Shown: positions 12,101 to 25,640, numbered from the stretch's first letter. The stretch: 64,000 nt of DNA from Nautilus pompilius (GCA_018389105.1 JACATO010001097.1:364501-428500), one strand, 5' to 3'. A program made the numbers and translations. Notes: a model not told the origin generated them from the letters alone.

Positions 12101-15100
12101 CTGTTGTTGTTTTTTTTGCAATAGTTGAGAATCACAAAAATATTATGCACCATCAATTAATTCCTGAAAATATTTAAAAAAATTTTTTAGAATTGACATT
12201 TTTCAATTACAGAAAGGTATTCAGGGCCTATACCATCAATGAATGTAATCATAACAGGTGTAATACAAGTGTGTGTGTGTGTGTGTTTAACCCTTTTAAT
12301 CTCATGCTCTTAATAAAAACCATCAGTGCTACAATCCAGGTGAGGACTGACATGAGCATGTTTCCAGGAAATTCCAACCAAGCCGAACTAACACAAAATT
12401 ACACCAGAGTAAAATAATAGTGATGATGATAATAATTAAAATGTTAGTAGCAGAAGAGCCGTATAGGATTCTCAAAGCATTTGAAAGGATTAACCGACAC
12501 CGATAGAACTTAGACTAATAAAACTATGATCATCTGTTCTTTATAAACACAACCTGTCAACCAGATCTCCACTGTGCATACTTGACTTATCTGTTCACAA
12601 AGACCACCATTAAGTAAAGACAATGAGACACCTACATATAGAAATACCCTTCCTAAAGACCATCCTTCTTGAGGTAGCAGTTTGACTGGGTAAATGGAGG
12701 TCAGTAAGTGTATTGTTGATTTTTTTCAAAGACTATATCCAGAGGATGACTTATTCAGGTATGGAAAAACAAATTAACTTTTGCAGTGCAGTCTTATTCG
12801 TGCTCACTGCACGAATAGCCGATGATAATTTTTCAAAAAGACATTTCTTCGAAGGGCTCTCAAGCACTCGAGCAGTGATCAAGGCACAGGCCCTTTGAGA
12901 GTTACAGCGAAATCTCTGCCATGCACACCTTGGAAACCTTACAAAAGCTCTTCATGGAAACCCATGTGGCTGGTTGGTGAGGAATAGCAAAAAGAGACTG
13001 CACCAGGTATGTCAAACTGAGCCAAATCTCCCATCTCCCGACCGGAATTTGAACTCTGGTCCCTCAACCACAGCAGTCCAGTTGTTTCTTCATACAGGTT
13101 CTGTGGCAGGTTTTGTAAAGATCACCATCTACTGATAAAAGACGGCTTAATTTGTAGCTTTAATATATTTAACAGCAGCTGCATGTACATGCAGTAATAG
13201 CAATAACCTGGAGATAACAAGTGGAGGTGACTGTCTTGTTAATCCCACTATACAACAAGTAGTGAATCGTAGCCACACAGCAGTTCGGCTTATACAACCT
13301 TAGTACAACAGTTAATAGCTAAATCTTCAAAAAACTTCCACTCCAGCAAACATTTTCTCTTAAGATTTAACTTGCATCATTAGTCAGCGCATCAGAATAT
13401 GCTCAGATCTAGCAGACCAAATAAGGCGAGTAAACAAGCACATCAATGTTTCAAGAAGATTCTTTTGATCAATTCCTCAGGTGATGGATGCCAGGTATGT
13501 GAAAAAGGAAAACATCTGCAACAAGCAGATTTTGGACAATAAACAATGGAAGGACCTATGCTTCACCAAACAGAATAAATATTAAAGAAATGGAAAGTGT
13601 TTTACTTGCCATGTTTTTTTTATTATATTAAACAAAGAGTTCAGGTGAACTGAGTGTTAATTCAGAATGCATGAATAAGCTAACCTGGTAATTCTTGTGT
13701 GTCAAACAAGAGAGCTAAGAACAAAAGTCATTTTGGGGATTCTGCCAGTGTCAGGTAAACCAGGGCGATTTCTGAAGGCTGCTAATTTCTTAGCCTTTTA
13801 GATCAAACACTGTTTGTATGACCCAGTCTGAAATTCCTATAAACTAAATTTATTTTCTTGCACATTTATGACTCCATCCCCCACACGGTACAGAACTCAT
13901 CTTTGCTTCTCCACAGATTAACAGCCCTCCTAACTAGAACTTAACAACTTCTCTGTCTATTTTATGTTTCATGAAACAAGGGAATAATGAGAGTCACAAA
14001 CAACCCTAACCCTGCCAACCCACTTTTCCCTATCCACTGCCTGCCTGGTTGTGTGTCAGTGTTTCAAAAGCTGAGATACTAATGTACTGTTGCTAAGTCT
14101 GGTTATCTCAGATAATGGGTGTTAAATATTGCATCCCAATTTTGTAATTTGTAGGTAGATAAAAACCGTTGTAAATCTATTATCACCTGTAGGAAAACCA
14201 ATACGCTCCAATAACAATAGTTCTTAACCTCACTTGAAATCTTCTCTTCTCCTTGTTGCGTGCCTATGGGCATTAAAAAACCCCGCAAATTTGATTTGAA
14301 TCCACCTGGAGTTGGGATTCAGAACTAACATGGACAGAGAGAGCACCAGGCTCTCAATATTATCAAGTCATCTAATTCTAGATTCTGTTCCATAACCATT
14401 CAGCTAACCCTGCTTAGCCATACACTGCAGAGATGTAATCGTGGAACAAGCTGTCTTTTATCATCACTACAGACCATAATATCCTCCAGCAGAAGATTAT
14501 TCAAGATGCAGGTCATGACAGAAAACAATGAAAAAAAAAAACAAACACAAAACGAAAACATCTACAAACACCAAGTTATCAGGTACATAAAATAAATAAC
14601 AGCTTCACTATTATCAGAGACTTTTAATATAGGCAACTGTCCTGATTAATAATATGTATTGTAACTATCTTTACTGTTATCAATCTGGTAGCAAGCTCTC
14701 TCCATCTCTCTCTGAGAAAATATCATTATTTTAGTTGCTGCAACAGATAGTAAGACAAGATGCAGAAGAAATCATGTAACAATAAAAAGAAAAGAAAAAT
14801 AAAGTGAAGATACCAACAATAAAAGGTGGGGAACAATGACCATCAAAGAAAATTAACGTTATTATGAAACTGACATGCTTGGAAAAGCAGCTGATTGTTT
14901 AGAATGTGATTGCTAGAGACTGTTTTTATAACAGTAAAGATTCATTTAGCCTTCACTTGTTCACAAACTGACCAACTGAACTAACCCTGGCAATGGTAAA
15001 GCAACAATGTTTTTAGTTTTCTATCCTTTCAATCAGCCAGCTCTCATAAACAACAAAGAAGTGATTCCCTGTAGAAAAACACCACCACTGCTGCTGCTGC

Positions 15101-15116
15101 TGCTGCCTGGGTCTAT

Positions 15117-15152
<36 letters not shown>

Positions 15153-15992
15153 GCAGCATTCAATCAGCAAGATTAGAGTTGGCAATTGATTACAAATCAA
15201 GCTGGGTCCTGTTTCACTTCATTGCATCTTATTGTCTCCTGCTGCTACAGAAGATCCTCATGCGTGTCAGCTTTTTCCCTGCCTGACCTGAGCCGGCAAC
15301 GCACATTTTTTTTTTGATGTTTCATCTTAATGGAAGTGCACTGCTGTCTCAGATGAAAGTAGTTTTATAGAATGGCTGAAACTAAATCAACCCCAGGTGT
15401 CGTCCGTGGACTCATTGTTTGGTGGGGTGTGCGTCAGACATTCAATTCTGAAAACCAAACGGGTAGAGTAGAAAGAATTTTGCACATGCTTCAGATGCTA
15501 AAGGATCTTACCTCCCTCACCCCTCAGACGGCCTCAAACAAGTGATTAGTCCACCACGAATACAGTGAATGCTGAGCACTAAAGCAGAGCAATAATCACG
15601 TCATGGACTTTCAGAAAAAGAAGCCAGGAAAAACAGATGATCACCTGACTCTAATGGGTTAAACCTACAGCTTCTGTTTTCTTTCAGATGCAAGAAAGAA
15701 CGAGGTGGTTTATATTATGCCAAGTGATGGTCATATTTTCGGAAATGCAAGTACGCACAGTGCAGCTTTGTAGTCTGAGCACAATGCTCTCCTGAAATAC
15801 CGAGACAGCCTTTTCCCTTCAGAATATTTCATAAAGATATTCAACAGTGAGTCCACAAACACAACTACAACACGGTATACATACATACATTTGTACAAAA
15901 GCTAAGAAAAAATATATATTTATACAGTCTTTAAGAAGTACAAGCTTACCTTACCTCTTTTGTGTTTTAAATGTTTTTTCTTTATTGTTCTA
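12101..15992. other. non-coding stretch with simple repeats
   Basis: No exon was recognised between the minus-strand gene and DPH3. It contains a TG run near 12270, a stretch resembling a dispersed repeat at 12830-13080, and a compound microsatellite (CTG, then CT, then TA) near 15088-15152. Any 5' exon and promoter of the minus-strand gene should lie here but were not identified. Confidence 0.4.
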
Positions 15993-16055
15993 TTACACAG
16001 TTTCTAGTTTGGGTTTTACTGGCGCAGGAATTGTTTCACTTTTCATAAACTCGTC
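15993..16055 (-). CDS. DPH3: DPH3, exon 3 (C-terminus)
   Basis: Read on the minus strand, the exon follows GTTAACCAG and encodes DEFMKSETIPAPVKPKLETV and a TAA stop. This matches the C-terminal tail of DPH3 (human: DQFVCGETVPAP and following). It joins exon 2 in phase 0 to give YDIDEF at the junction. The preceding intron is about 6.2 kb. TTTATT at 15980-15985, the reverse of AATAAA, lies just after the stop and could be the poly(A) signal, although that would leave a very short 3' UTR. Confidence 0.9.
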   Translation of the reverse strand, partial: DEFMKSETIPAPVKPKLETV

Positions 16056-16489
16056 CTGGTTAACAAAAGAGAAAGAAAAACAGGGATCACCAAGGAAATC
16101 CATATCAATTTATCAATAACCCTCCCCCTACCTCTCACACATTTTCATAACAACATATAAATAGATGGAAGCTATGCATAATGGAAGGGTCGCATCTTTT
16201 CCTCTGTCGTTGCTTTATATCTTCCATGGTTTTCGAAAAGGCTATGACACATCTCTTAAACAAACCAACCCTTTCTAATCCCTAAACCATGTATTTATGT
16301 ATGTACTGGCACCTTCAGTCCATTCCATTTCACACTCAACTACCATGGAAAAAATGAGGATTGTTGGTTCAAACTTTGGCCTCATCATCATTACTTGAAG
16401 CAAAGAAACATCCATGTAGATGCTGACTGCGTAGCCATTTTTCCCTCAATGTATTTCACAAATAGAGTTCTCCTTTCAGGGGCTGAGGA

Positions 16490-16712
16490 GATCATTCAGG
16501 TTTCTCCTATCGCTTTGCTAGTAGCAAATCTAACTAATGAATCTACATTTCAGCTACTCTCCCCACTCACCACCATCCAGGTTTAGTCCAGAGGAAGAGA
16601 GATGCCTTTTGCAGGGATAAGCCAAGTTAAAGGCAGCAGGGGAGGGGAGAGACCATAAAACAGATTCATTAGTTAATTTTACTGCTACTAAAGGGGTCAT
16701 GGGAAATATCCA
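16490..16712. repeat. foldback (inverted repeat) element, MITE-like
   Basis: The left arm (about 16505-16565) and the right arm (about 16635-16705) are imperfect inverted copies. Both contain CTAATGAATCT when read toward the centre. The arms also share GTAGCA and a run of C next to it. Because of this, open frames on opposite strands show similar peptides (LTNEST and LTNESV). A central loop of about 70 bases separates the arms. No target duplication was identified, so the element class is uncertain. Confidence 0.6.
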
Positions 16713-19700
16713 CAGTCCCCGATTATTCTTTAAGCACCGTGTCACAAACAACTTTCTAAGTTCTCCCTCCAGCCTATCGTGACCGTAACAAAATCATTTT
16801 ACCTTTTCTTCCCAAGGAAATTCTAAACGAGGGAGATTAACCAGAAGCAAGGTTTGTTCGTCCTTTGCTTGGCGGATATTCAACATTTAAAACAGTGACT
16901 TAGAAAAGCCCAACAACAGACTGCAATGCATATCGTGTGCTTCTCGTCGAGTTTCGCCGCCACGCCCCCTCCTTTGTTTTTCTTTATTATTCGCTGGTTC
17001 CGTGGAGTTCCTTTTGCCATTACAGCTCCTCCAAGAGAAGTGACCCCAACTAAAACTAGCTCACTGTGCACTTGCCAGGCACCTGTACAAGGAAGAACAT
17101 AAACCTTCAGAACCCCATGATATGCAGTACAACTATTTCACAGGTGACACATACCTGCTATTATTATACTCTCAATTTAACAAAGCTACTCTCCTGAGTC
17201 ATCTACATACAAGTATAACCCTGCATAGCTGAAACAAATGTATTTTCTCAATCCCAAGACTGTGCTTTTCAAAGCCACTATGACTCATACACACCCCCCA
17301 CCTTTTTTTGCAGCAAATTCAAAACAACATTAGACTACAAGCAAAGAAAACGTTCTTTACACGTGTGACTAAGCAGGATATCTCTCCAGAGTAGTGAATG
17401 TTTCTTCGCATAAAAAAAAAAAAATTTTACGTAAAGTTCTCATCTCGCTTCCCTTTTCCGAGAGACTCGCACCAGCCAAGCGTAAAAGCAATCATCTCAA
17501 GTACTTAATGAACATTAGATGCCGGTAGATAATCAATGTACTTTGCAAAATTCCATTCATTTTGTCAAATTTCTAAAAGGTAAAAGCTGAAAGATGAGTG
17601 TACCAAGCAGCCAGCAGCTTCTAATGTTAACCCTCCTTGAATAAAGCAACTGATCAGCGCAGGTACCAATTATTTATCCAAAACTTGCTTGCACAGAGTT
17701 TTGTTCACTTTTTTTGCCATCTGCCTGTTTTTCAGCCTTTTCCACCGCCAAGCCATGCAGCGATAAAAGCAAGTATTTACTTGTTTGGTTATCCTCCAAG
17801 GGAGACAACCTACTTGTTTATTATTTGTTGGTTTTTTTGAAAAGCTCCCACTTTTTCATTTGTTGCACAGTACTTTTGCTGATGCATTGCTACGCAACAA
17901 GATTAGCTTCATTACGCCAACCGCACAGCAGGTCCTTTATTTCTCTCTTTGGCTTATTTTATCTCGTCACTTGGTGCGTATAGTCAACAGCTATCTAATT
18001 ACTGATAATTCAGGGTGTGGAGGAGAGGAGGGGTGGGTGTGTGTGTCTGGTTAAGGAATGGAGAACGAGAATCATCTCAGCGACTTAATCTTAAGCGTTG
18101 GCAAAAAAAAGAAGGGGGGGGGGGTTGTCAACAAATCACTTGTCCACAAATTTGTTTTCATTCTTCATTTTAAATAAATATAAATAAAATGAATACATTT
18201 GCCTCATTATGTAAAAAAGTTTTAAAAAGTCAGTATAGGTGATTTTTATGAAATGGCTAAACAGTATTTTCTGATGAAGTCTCTTATTCGAGCACCAAAA
18301 ATAATCATAAATAGATGAACAGAAACCATGAACTAATACATGGATGAACAAACGGACAGGACTGAGGTGGGCACAAAGAAGATTACTTTGCTGCGAGAGT
18401 TCAAAGGCTGAAGAGGCAGGTGCTCTCAATTTTGGAAGTCCTACCTGCTGTTTTCACACGCATTTCCTACGTCCAGGACCTTGGCTTTGTCTTGATGCAA
18501 GTTTTAATGACTATTCCCACAAGCTGACTAATAAGATTACGGTGAATTAGGATATGTGAATGTGATCGGGTGGAAAAGGGTTCACCGACCTTACAACGGT
18601 GATGGCTCTGTATTACTCCTTACAGCATTAAACAAAGTAATGGAATAAGTGAATGGTAGTGACTCAAGTCTATGAATCAGGGAGATAAATGACTTGTGCA
18701 TGAAAAAGCAAATAATCAAAAAAGGATAGAAATTTTTTTAGCCTCCCCCCCAACATCAAACGTCACTGACAAGTTCACAGCAAACTAATGACAAATGACT
18801 CTGAGAAAGAGTCTGAAAAAGGCTTGTTGTTTGTATTTTCTTAAAGAAATTAAGAAGTAATTTGTTATTAACCAATGTGAAGTCCCCCCCCCAATCTCCC
18901 CAACTCTGACAACGCATCTGCCCCTGGGAAACCATCAACAGATACACCACCTTTCACCTCCCGTGTCCTGGAAGGGGAGAAGTCCAATCAAATTCAGCAT
19001 TCCGATGTAGAGGTTCATGGGAAACCAAAACAGTTCAACATCCATACCCTTAGCCAAGTGTCATCTAATACATTCACACACATTTTAAAGTCAAATCTGG
19101 TCACCTACTTTTATCTAATTAGTTTTTCTTTCTATTTATCTATTTCCTTATTACCACCCGATTGGCTTATCATCTGAAAGGCTCAAAACTTGACTCCTTT
19201 TTTTAAAATTTTCACTAGTAAGTCTAGAAAAATTATAAACATATATTAAAATAGTACAAAGAGGAAATGGCTCAATTATTGTAAGATGGTGCTGAAGATG
19301 AAGCAAAAGAGGTGAAATCAGGTAGAATGCATGAATACTTAGTCAATAAATATCCCTATCATACAGATATTCTGGCCAAAAATGAGATACAAGTTTTATT
19401 TGCTTTGCTACAAAAAGAAGTGCAAAGGCGAGTTAAAGTCAGCTGCCAGGCACATTTAAGCAGCTTATCTTCAATGTCTCCCCAACAGTTTTGTTAAGTA
19501 CCATGGTGAAATTACACCAGCAAGTTTTCTAAGAATCTTCAAGGAATGATGGATGCCCTCAACCAAATGACAAAACCAAAACTGAACACAGTTGTTTCAT
19601 GTCCTTTGGGCAGTCAAACAAATCCAAGATATCCTCCATGATTTAAACTATTAGCATGCTGTTTCTACTAAGATCAATACTTTGATGTTCAAATATTTGA

Positions 19701-20017
19701 AGCATTTTAACTTCTTCAAAGAAAATAAAATTAAAATTAAAAAAAATATATAAAGATCTGCGACCTTTTGTCGTAAAGTATCAATTTATGCCATTTTAGA
19801 GTCAACAAATACATGTCCTGAACCACAACCCAAAATCTTTCTCAAAAATGTGGGACTATACCTAATGGGTCGCAAATTGAGTGTTAATTAATTCTTATTT
19901 GTTTGTATTATTTCAAGAATTTTCTCTTATTCATTTCTCATTTATTTTATTTAATCATTATTCATTATACTTATATATTACATGTTTCATAAATAACTTT
20001 GATTCAAACACTATCAA

Positions 20018-20022
<5 letters not shown>

Positions 20023-20071
<49 letters not shown>

Positions 20072-20092
20072 TGTGTGTGTGTGTGTGTGTGT
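20023..20092. repeat. TA/TG microsatellite
   Basis: A short TA run is followed by about 60 bases of TG with one interruption (GTGGTG). The cysteine-valine and histidine-threonine open frames over it are artefacts. Confidence 0.95.
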
Positions 20093-22263
20093 GATACATA
20101 CAAGATCATATAACTTTCATACATAAAATATAACAAATATATCATAAATAACTTAAATATGCACAATATCAAAAATACACTGAACAAAACAATATAGAGT
20201 GATTTTGTAGGGAATCTCTTGTACAACTATTTACAGTTACCTTTGAGGTGTTGTATTATCCTTCAACTCTGTCAAATAAAGACTTGAATCATGTCAAAAT
20301 TCTAATGATTTGGGTGCTACACATGAATCTGTCTCTGGAAAGAGTGTAGCTGTAAGCATCACCCAGTGTCGAGTGATTCTAAATTTGAATAGCAGTGGTT
20401 ACATTGGGTATCAAAATTGCCAAAAATTTTCAAATAATAAAATTAATGAATATTGAGAAACATGGTGTCATGACATAGATTTAACAATGCAGTGATACTT
20501 TGTCATAGTTAGGGTACAGACTCTAGGTTGGCACTTAGTGTATTAGTGCTTATCAGCTAACATTGGCAGAGGTAGAGAATGGTTCAGATCATGAAAGATC
20601 TAGCAGCAGGTGTCAAAGCAGTGCCACCCATTGTAACAATTGTTACATAATCTATCTAGCTTGATATATCTGCACTATGTTGGCAAATTCTATCTATATA
20701 GCCAGTATTTTACATACCAGTAACATCAGTACATTGTAGGATAAGAATGAAGTAGGCCAAGATTCAAATGTATTGGGCTTTGGCAGACTGGAAAATCAGG
20801 TTCTCTTCTCTGAGAAAGTAAATTAAACCTTCACTTTGCTGTGACCATTTACATATCTGGCTGGAGCTAAATCAGCATAACAGTAAATATAATGTGTTAG
20901 AGAGAGACTTTTTTAGGTGTGGTTTTGTTTGTCTTAGGTGCTGTGTCTAGTAACCACAAAAGTAAACTGAGTCTCTTCGATGGAACTGTTATAGGTCAGC
21001 ACTTCCTGAATGAGCTCATTAGATCTGTTGTCATAACATTTGCACAAAGTCAAGACTATCATCACTTTTATGGATGATGAAGCATGGGATCATCATACAA
21101 AAATGGTTATAAACTACATTTGAAAAGAAAATATCAAAAATCTTCCATGGCCTGCTTGTTCTCTTGACAGGTGCACTGGATATCAACCTCTTTCTCCTAG
21201 GACCATTGCCAATTTGCATCAAGCCATGACAGAAGAGTGTAGAAGGTATTGTGACAAGACTGCATCAGAGATTTGGCAACAGTATAAGGTAATGACTATT
21301 TGTTGCCATTATGATAGTACTAAATGCATCAAACAATGCCCAAATATTGCTCAAAAATGAATTCTGATTGTCAAACTTTATGGTCAATTTTGAATTGCGG
21401 GTAAGTTTTATCTTCAATAAATTTGTACAATTTAGATCATAACATCTCTATGCACATCCCCATAACATGATATATCCTTCAAAATCAAGTCAAAACATGC
21501 TTCCTTAAGTTTAAGCTTTCCTTAGTGTCATCAAAGTCTCATTCAACCTTTTCTATGTCCTCAAGTTCCACAGGATATGTTAACTGGGCTAATTAAATCT
21601 ATCTTGACTATGTCAATCTAACCACCATGGATGGTTCACAGGATGGTGTACAGGGATAGTTATCATGAGGGTCCCCTCTTTATTCCCCAAGTTTCTCAGG
21701 TCAGTAGCATTGATAAAGGAATTGTGGTGCATTTTATGATTAACTACCCAGGCTTCTCCAGGAGTCATTTTATAAGGAAACCAACTTATGCTGTGGTAAC
21801 AAGTGTTGTGAATAGTATATTTAGCAAAAAGACAATGGTGCATCCAAGTTGCCTACCCGTGTTTCTGTGAGAAAGACCAGTACTTTTTATTTCAAGTATC
21901 TGCCATATAAGTTGTTTGAGTTTTAGATATGCAATGTTAAAAATGTATACTCCTTAGCACATATTGTGATTTCATATATTAGTTTTCCAAGGCCAGCCCC
22001 ACATGTAGATACTGATAAAATATCCCAAATGCATGATGGCTTTGTGTCAATATAAGCAACACAATCAAAGCTTAAACAACATGATTTCACTCAACCATGA
22101 AAATGTTATATTGCTGCAGCGTTTTACTTTTGGTTAATATGAAGGGAAATCTGGTGATTCAAAACTTATGTTGAGGTATATAAATAACTTCAAAGCACAC
22201 AATATTATAAACATACCTTAAATAACTTTGATACAAACAATATTATAAATACCGGATACTCAC

Positions 22264-22338
22264 AATATCATAAATAACCTTGATAATTAGAGAACAGCTG
22301 GGACAGGTAGCAACATCTTCCCCACTCTCTAAATTCTC
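22264..22338 (-). CDS. DPH3: DPH3, exon 2 (second half of the CSL zinc finger)
   Basis: On the minus strand the exon lies between TGATTACAG and GTGAGT. It is 25 codons long, phase 0 at both ends, and begins [20 protein letters not shown]. The CPSC pair supplies the second two zinc-binding cysteines of the CSL finger, and the segment matches human [20 protein letters not shown] closely. The exon ends in KVIYDI. Confidence 0.95.
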
Positions 22339-24230
22339 CTGTAATCAAATTTAAAAACAGATGTAGAAATTATAGCAATCTTGCTGGTACAGTATCCAGC
22401 CATCAGAGTTTATATCCCAAAAAAACCAAATATTCTGTACAACTAGCAACACAACCTGTGTATAGATAGATGGAAATGTATTATGCAAAGCTATATTCCA
22501 TTTCTAATTATATCAGGTGCCAGTCTAATTAGGTAGTTGGGTTCATTTCAATGTTTGCTATTTTCCAGGCCTATTACACAGTTCTTCACAGGCAAGATAT
22601 TTTGAAGTAGAAATGCATTTACATCAAAAATTTGTTAACTGCTTCTGTGCCAACAGTGTATGCAGACCATGAGAAATTTCTAAATTAATTACTAGTAAAG
22701 TATTTAGACATTCAACTACTGAAGTTTTTCCCTTCATAGACTACAAGCAAATCCATGGAGTAAACAGATAGACCACCTCCACAAAAACAGTTTCCAAAAA
22801 CTAACTATAATGGTGATAATAGGGAAATAAAAACATCATCAAATTAAGGATTTATATTTCTAACAGTAGTGGTTATCAGAGAATGAACTCTTCAGTTTTC
22901 AGTAACACGTTCTTCTAATAGACATTTCTTACAGGATAGCCATTCACTTCTGACCGCCACCTGCAGCGTTGTTACAGATTTATTGTGGAACCCAATTATA
23001 AGATTTACTGGCTGCAGTTATATCGCAGTGATTATTTGGGCTATGCACAACATTCGTATTGGTATTATCAAGTACGTAGAGAGAGAGAGGGGCAGGGAGA
23101 AATAGAGTAGATAGATAGAGAGTGGAGAGAGAGAAGATAGATAGATAGATAGTGGAGAGAGAGAGGGGAAGGGAGAAATGGAGAAGATAGATAGAGAGTG
23201 GGGAGAGAGAGGGGAAGGGAGAAATGGAGAAGATAGATAGAGAGTGGAGAGAGAGAGAGAAGATAGATAGAGAGGGGAAGGGAGAAATGGAGAAGAGATA
23301 GAGAGTGGAGAGAGGGAGAGAGAAGAGAGAGAGAGAGAAGATAGATAGAGAGTGGAGAAGATAGAGAGTGGAGAGAGAGAGGGAAAGGGAGAAATGGAGA
23401 AGAGATAGAGATGGAGAGAGAGAGAAGATAGATAGAGAGTGGGGAGAGGGAGGGGCCGGGAGAAATGGAGAAGAGATAGAGAGTGGAGAGAGGGAGAGGG
23501 AGAAATGGAAAGATAGAGAGTGGAGAGAGGGAGAGGGAGAAATGGAGAAGAGATAGAGAGTGGAGAGAGAGAAGATAGATAGAGAGTGGGAGAGAGAGGG
23601 GAGGGAGAAATGGAGAGAGAGAGAGGGGAGGGAGAAATGGAGAAGAGATAGAGAGTGGAGAGAGGGAGAGGGAGAAATGGAGAGAGAGAGAAGATAGATA
23701 GAGAGTGGAGAGAGAGAGAGGGAGAGGGAGAAATGGAGAAGATAGAGAGTGGAGAGAGGGAGAGAGAAGAGACAGAGAGAGAGTGGAGAGAGCGAGAGAG
23801 AGAGAAGATAGATCGAGAGTGGAGAGAGAGAGAGGGGCCGGGAGAAATGGAGAAGATAGAGAGTGGAGAGAGGGAGAGAGAGAGAGAAGAGACAGAGAGA
23901 GCGAGAGAGAGAGAGCGAGAGAGAGAGAGAGAAGATAGATCGAGAGTGGAGAGAGAGAGAGGGGAAGGGAGAAATGGAGAAGATAGAGAGTGGAGAGAGG
24001 AGAGAGAAGAGACAGAGAGAGAGAAGATAGATAGAGAGTGGAGAGAGAGAGGGAGAGGGAGAAATGGAGAAGATAGATAGAGAGTGGAGAGAATTTTATT
24101 ATTGTTGTTGTTTCTCAAATTGACCTGAAAGGGAAATTAAACAATAAGATTGATCCTTTCGGGATATCGATAATTCCATATTAAAGATGTACTACGACAC
24201 ACGTGTCTCAAAGGACACGAGACAGCTAAC
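22339..24230 (-). other. DPH3 intron 1
   Basis: About 1.9 kb, more than half of it a purine array on the plus strand (23077-24092). The pre-mRNA, made from the minus strand, would therefore carry a 1-kb CU-rich tract. Confidence 0.6.
23077..24092. repeat. purine (GA-rich) minisatellite in DPH3 intron 1
   Basis: Almost pure purine on the plus strand apart from regular T in GATAGATAGA and ATGGAG. Irregular units of roughly 40-60 bases combine GATAGATAGAGAGTGG, GAGAGAGAGG, GGAAGGGAGAAATGG and AGAAG. Long Ser/Leu or Arg/Glu open frames over it are repeat artefacts. Confidence 0.95.
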
Positions 24231-24338
24231 CTTGGTTATTTCAAATCTGTCGCCACAAGGGCAGGGGTAGTAGTAGGTTTCTGTTTCTTCATCATACTCC
24301 ATATCTTCGATTTCAACCTCATCGTGGAAGACCGACAT
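24231..24338 (-). CDS. DPH3: DPH3, exon 1 (start of the CSL zinc-finger protein)
   Basis: DPH3 is the small zinc/iron protein that donates electrons to Dph1-Dph2 in the first step of diphthamide synthesis on translation elongation factor 2. It acts in the cytosol and, as KTI11, also supports Elongator-dependent tRNA modification (family knowledge). Exon 1 encodes 36 residues, [20 protein letters not shown] and then [16 protein letters not shown], followed by the donor AAG|GTTAGC. CPCG gives the first pair of metal-binding cysteines. With exons 2 and 3 the product is 81 residues, the usual size for the family, and all four cysteines are present. The ATG at 24338-24336 is the only sensible start, and the N-terminus matches human [12 protein letters not shown]. 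The gene looks intact. Confidence 0.96.
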
Positions 24339-25640
24339 CGCTACTAGCAGCAGAAAGGACTCATTGCTCCATTACCACCGGAAGTTCTTACCGGGTGCAC
24401 GGTGTCGTGGATGTTAAGTTCCGCGAAAATTTCATCCTATCGCTTGAATTTAGACCGCACATACCTATTCATTAATTGTCCTTATTTGTATACCTTAATT
24501 TACCTTTTTGTTTACTTACTTAAAGACTTTATTAATTTTTATTTAAAACGGAAATATAAGACTAAAGCAGGTATAAAACTGTAGAAACATTATGCTAATA
24601 TTTCCATATGGGTATTATAATCAGTTTTCCGAGGTTTGATTTAAAGTTAGGGTCTTAAATATGATGCTACATAAATATTTCGGTATTTAAACCTGTCTAA
24701 CTTTAAAAAAAGGACAGGTTGGCAGAGACTATACATTTCTACCTGGTAATGATACAGAGACTATACATTTCTACCTGGTAATGATACAGAGACTATACAT
24801 TTCTACCTGGTAATGATACAGAGACTATACATTTCTACCTGGTAATGATACTGGTGACAAGGATGACAGAAAGAAGAAGCACCAGCGAAGAGACAAAAAA
24901 TCGATTGAGTTTGTGAAAGCTTATGAGTCAGTGCCCCGGCCCCGCAACCATTTATCTGATCAAAGATGCCGTGGCAGGTGCGATGTAATTTATGTCCGGT
25001 GCCTGGCTGTGACGGGCACATACCAAAGACGTGCGTTTCTAAAGTTAAAGGCGGATAATAAACAGGTGTGTATGCATGTACAACCTGTCCGCTCCTACAA
25101 GACATCTGTTATTGTGCCTGTAGTCTCCGGCTGTCGGCACCAGGGGAATCCTTCCCGGCAGCGTAGGAATTTAAATTCCACCAAGTTTCGCCCCCACACC
25201 TGGAGAAACTCCGTCGGTGACATAAGCGGTTACCTTTAAAAGCAAACCGCTTTCGTCCGCGCCCAGATACCTCATCTGGCGCCCACCTGGCGGAACGCGG
25301 CTACTTCAAAACCCAGAATGCTCACCTTAACCTTCGATGCCAAAAATAGAATCATCAAAACAAACAAAAGGTGCTGTTATTAATATCTGCCCCCTCCAAA
25401 AATCGGAAGCTTACGGAGGTAAATACAAATTTAGAAATAAACCAATTTTTTGTTTGTTTTTTTTTTGTTGTTGCTTTTGTTTGCATCCTTGAAACAAAGA
25501 TGTCATCGTGGTCTGCAGTTTTATGGAAATTAGATGACTTCCACTTACTCGAAATTATACGGTTCGTGATGGCTATGACAGGCGCTACGTCGATTCGTAG
25601 GCTAAACCTAATGAGGGTAGACTACAGGGCGGGCGTCAGT
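24339..25640. other. DPH3 upstream region
   Basis: It should contain the DPH3 promoter and 5' UTR; no TATA box or other element was assigned. It includes the 4 x 32-bp repeat. An open frame at 24913-25239 has no recognisable domain. Confidence 0.4.
24724..24851. repeat. perfect tandem repeat, 4 x 32 bp
   Basis: Four identical 32-base units start AGAGACTATACATTTCTACC and end TGGTAATGATAC. No differences between units are seen, so the expansion is recent or constantly homogenised. Confidence 0.95.

Larger units (their letters stand above)
16056..22263 (-). other. DPH3 intron 2
   Basis: About 6.2 kb with no coding exon recognised. It holds the foldback element at 16490-16712, a G run near 18114-18124, a TG microsatellite at 20031-20092 and AT-rich dispersed-repeat-like sequence. 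Confidence 0.6.

Noticed and set aside
13015-13085. tRNA-like or SINE-like box (GGAATTTGAACTCTGG)
   Set aside because: Only a weak match to an inverted B box; no A box or cloverleaf was seen, so no RNA gene is called.
23018-24118. A 366-residue open frame of Ser/Leu repeats
   Set aside because: It lies exactly over the GA minisatellite; the peptide is a direct reading of the repeat.
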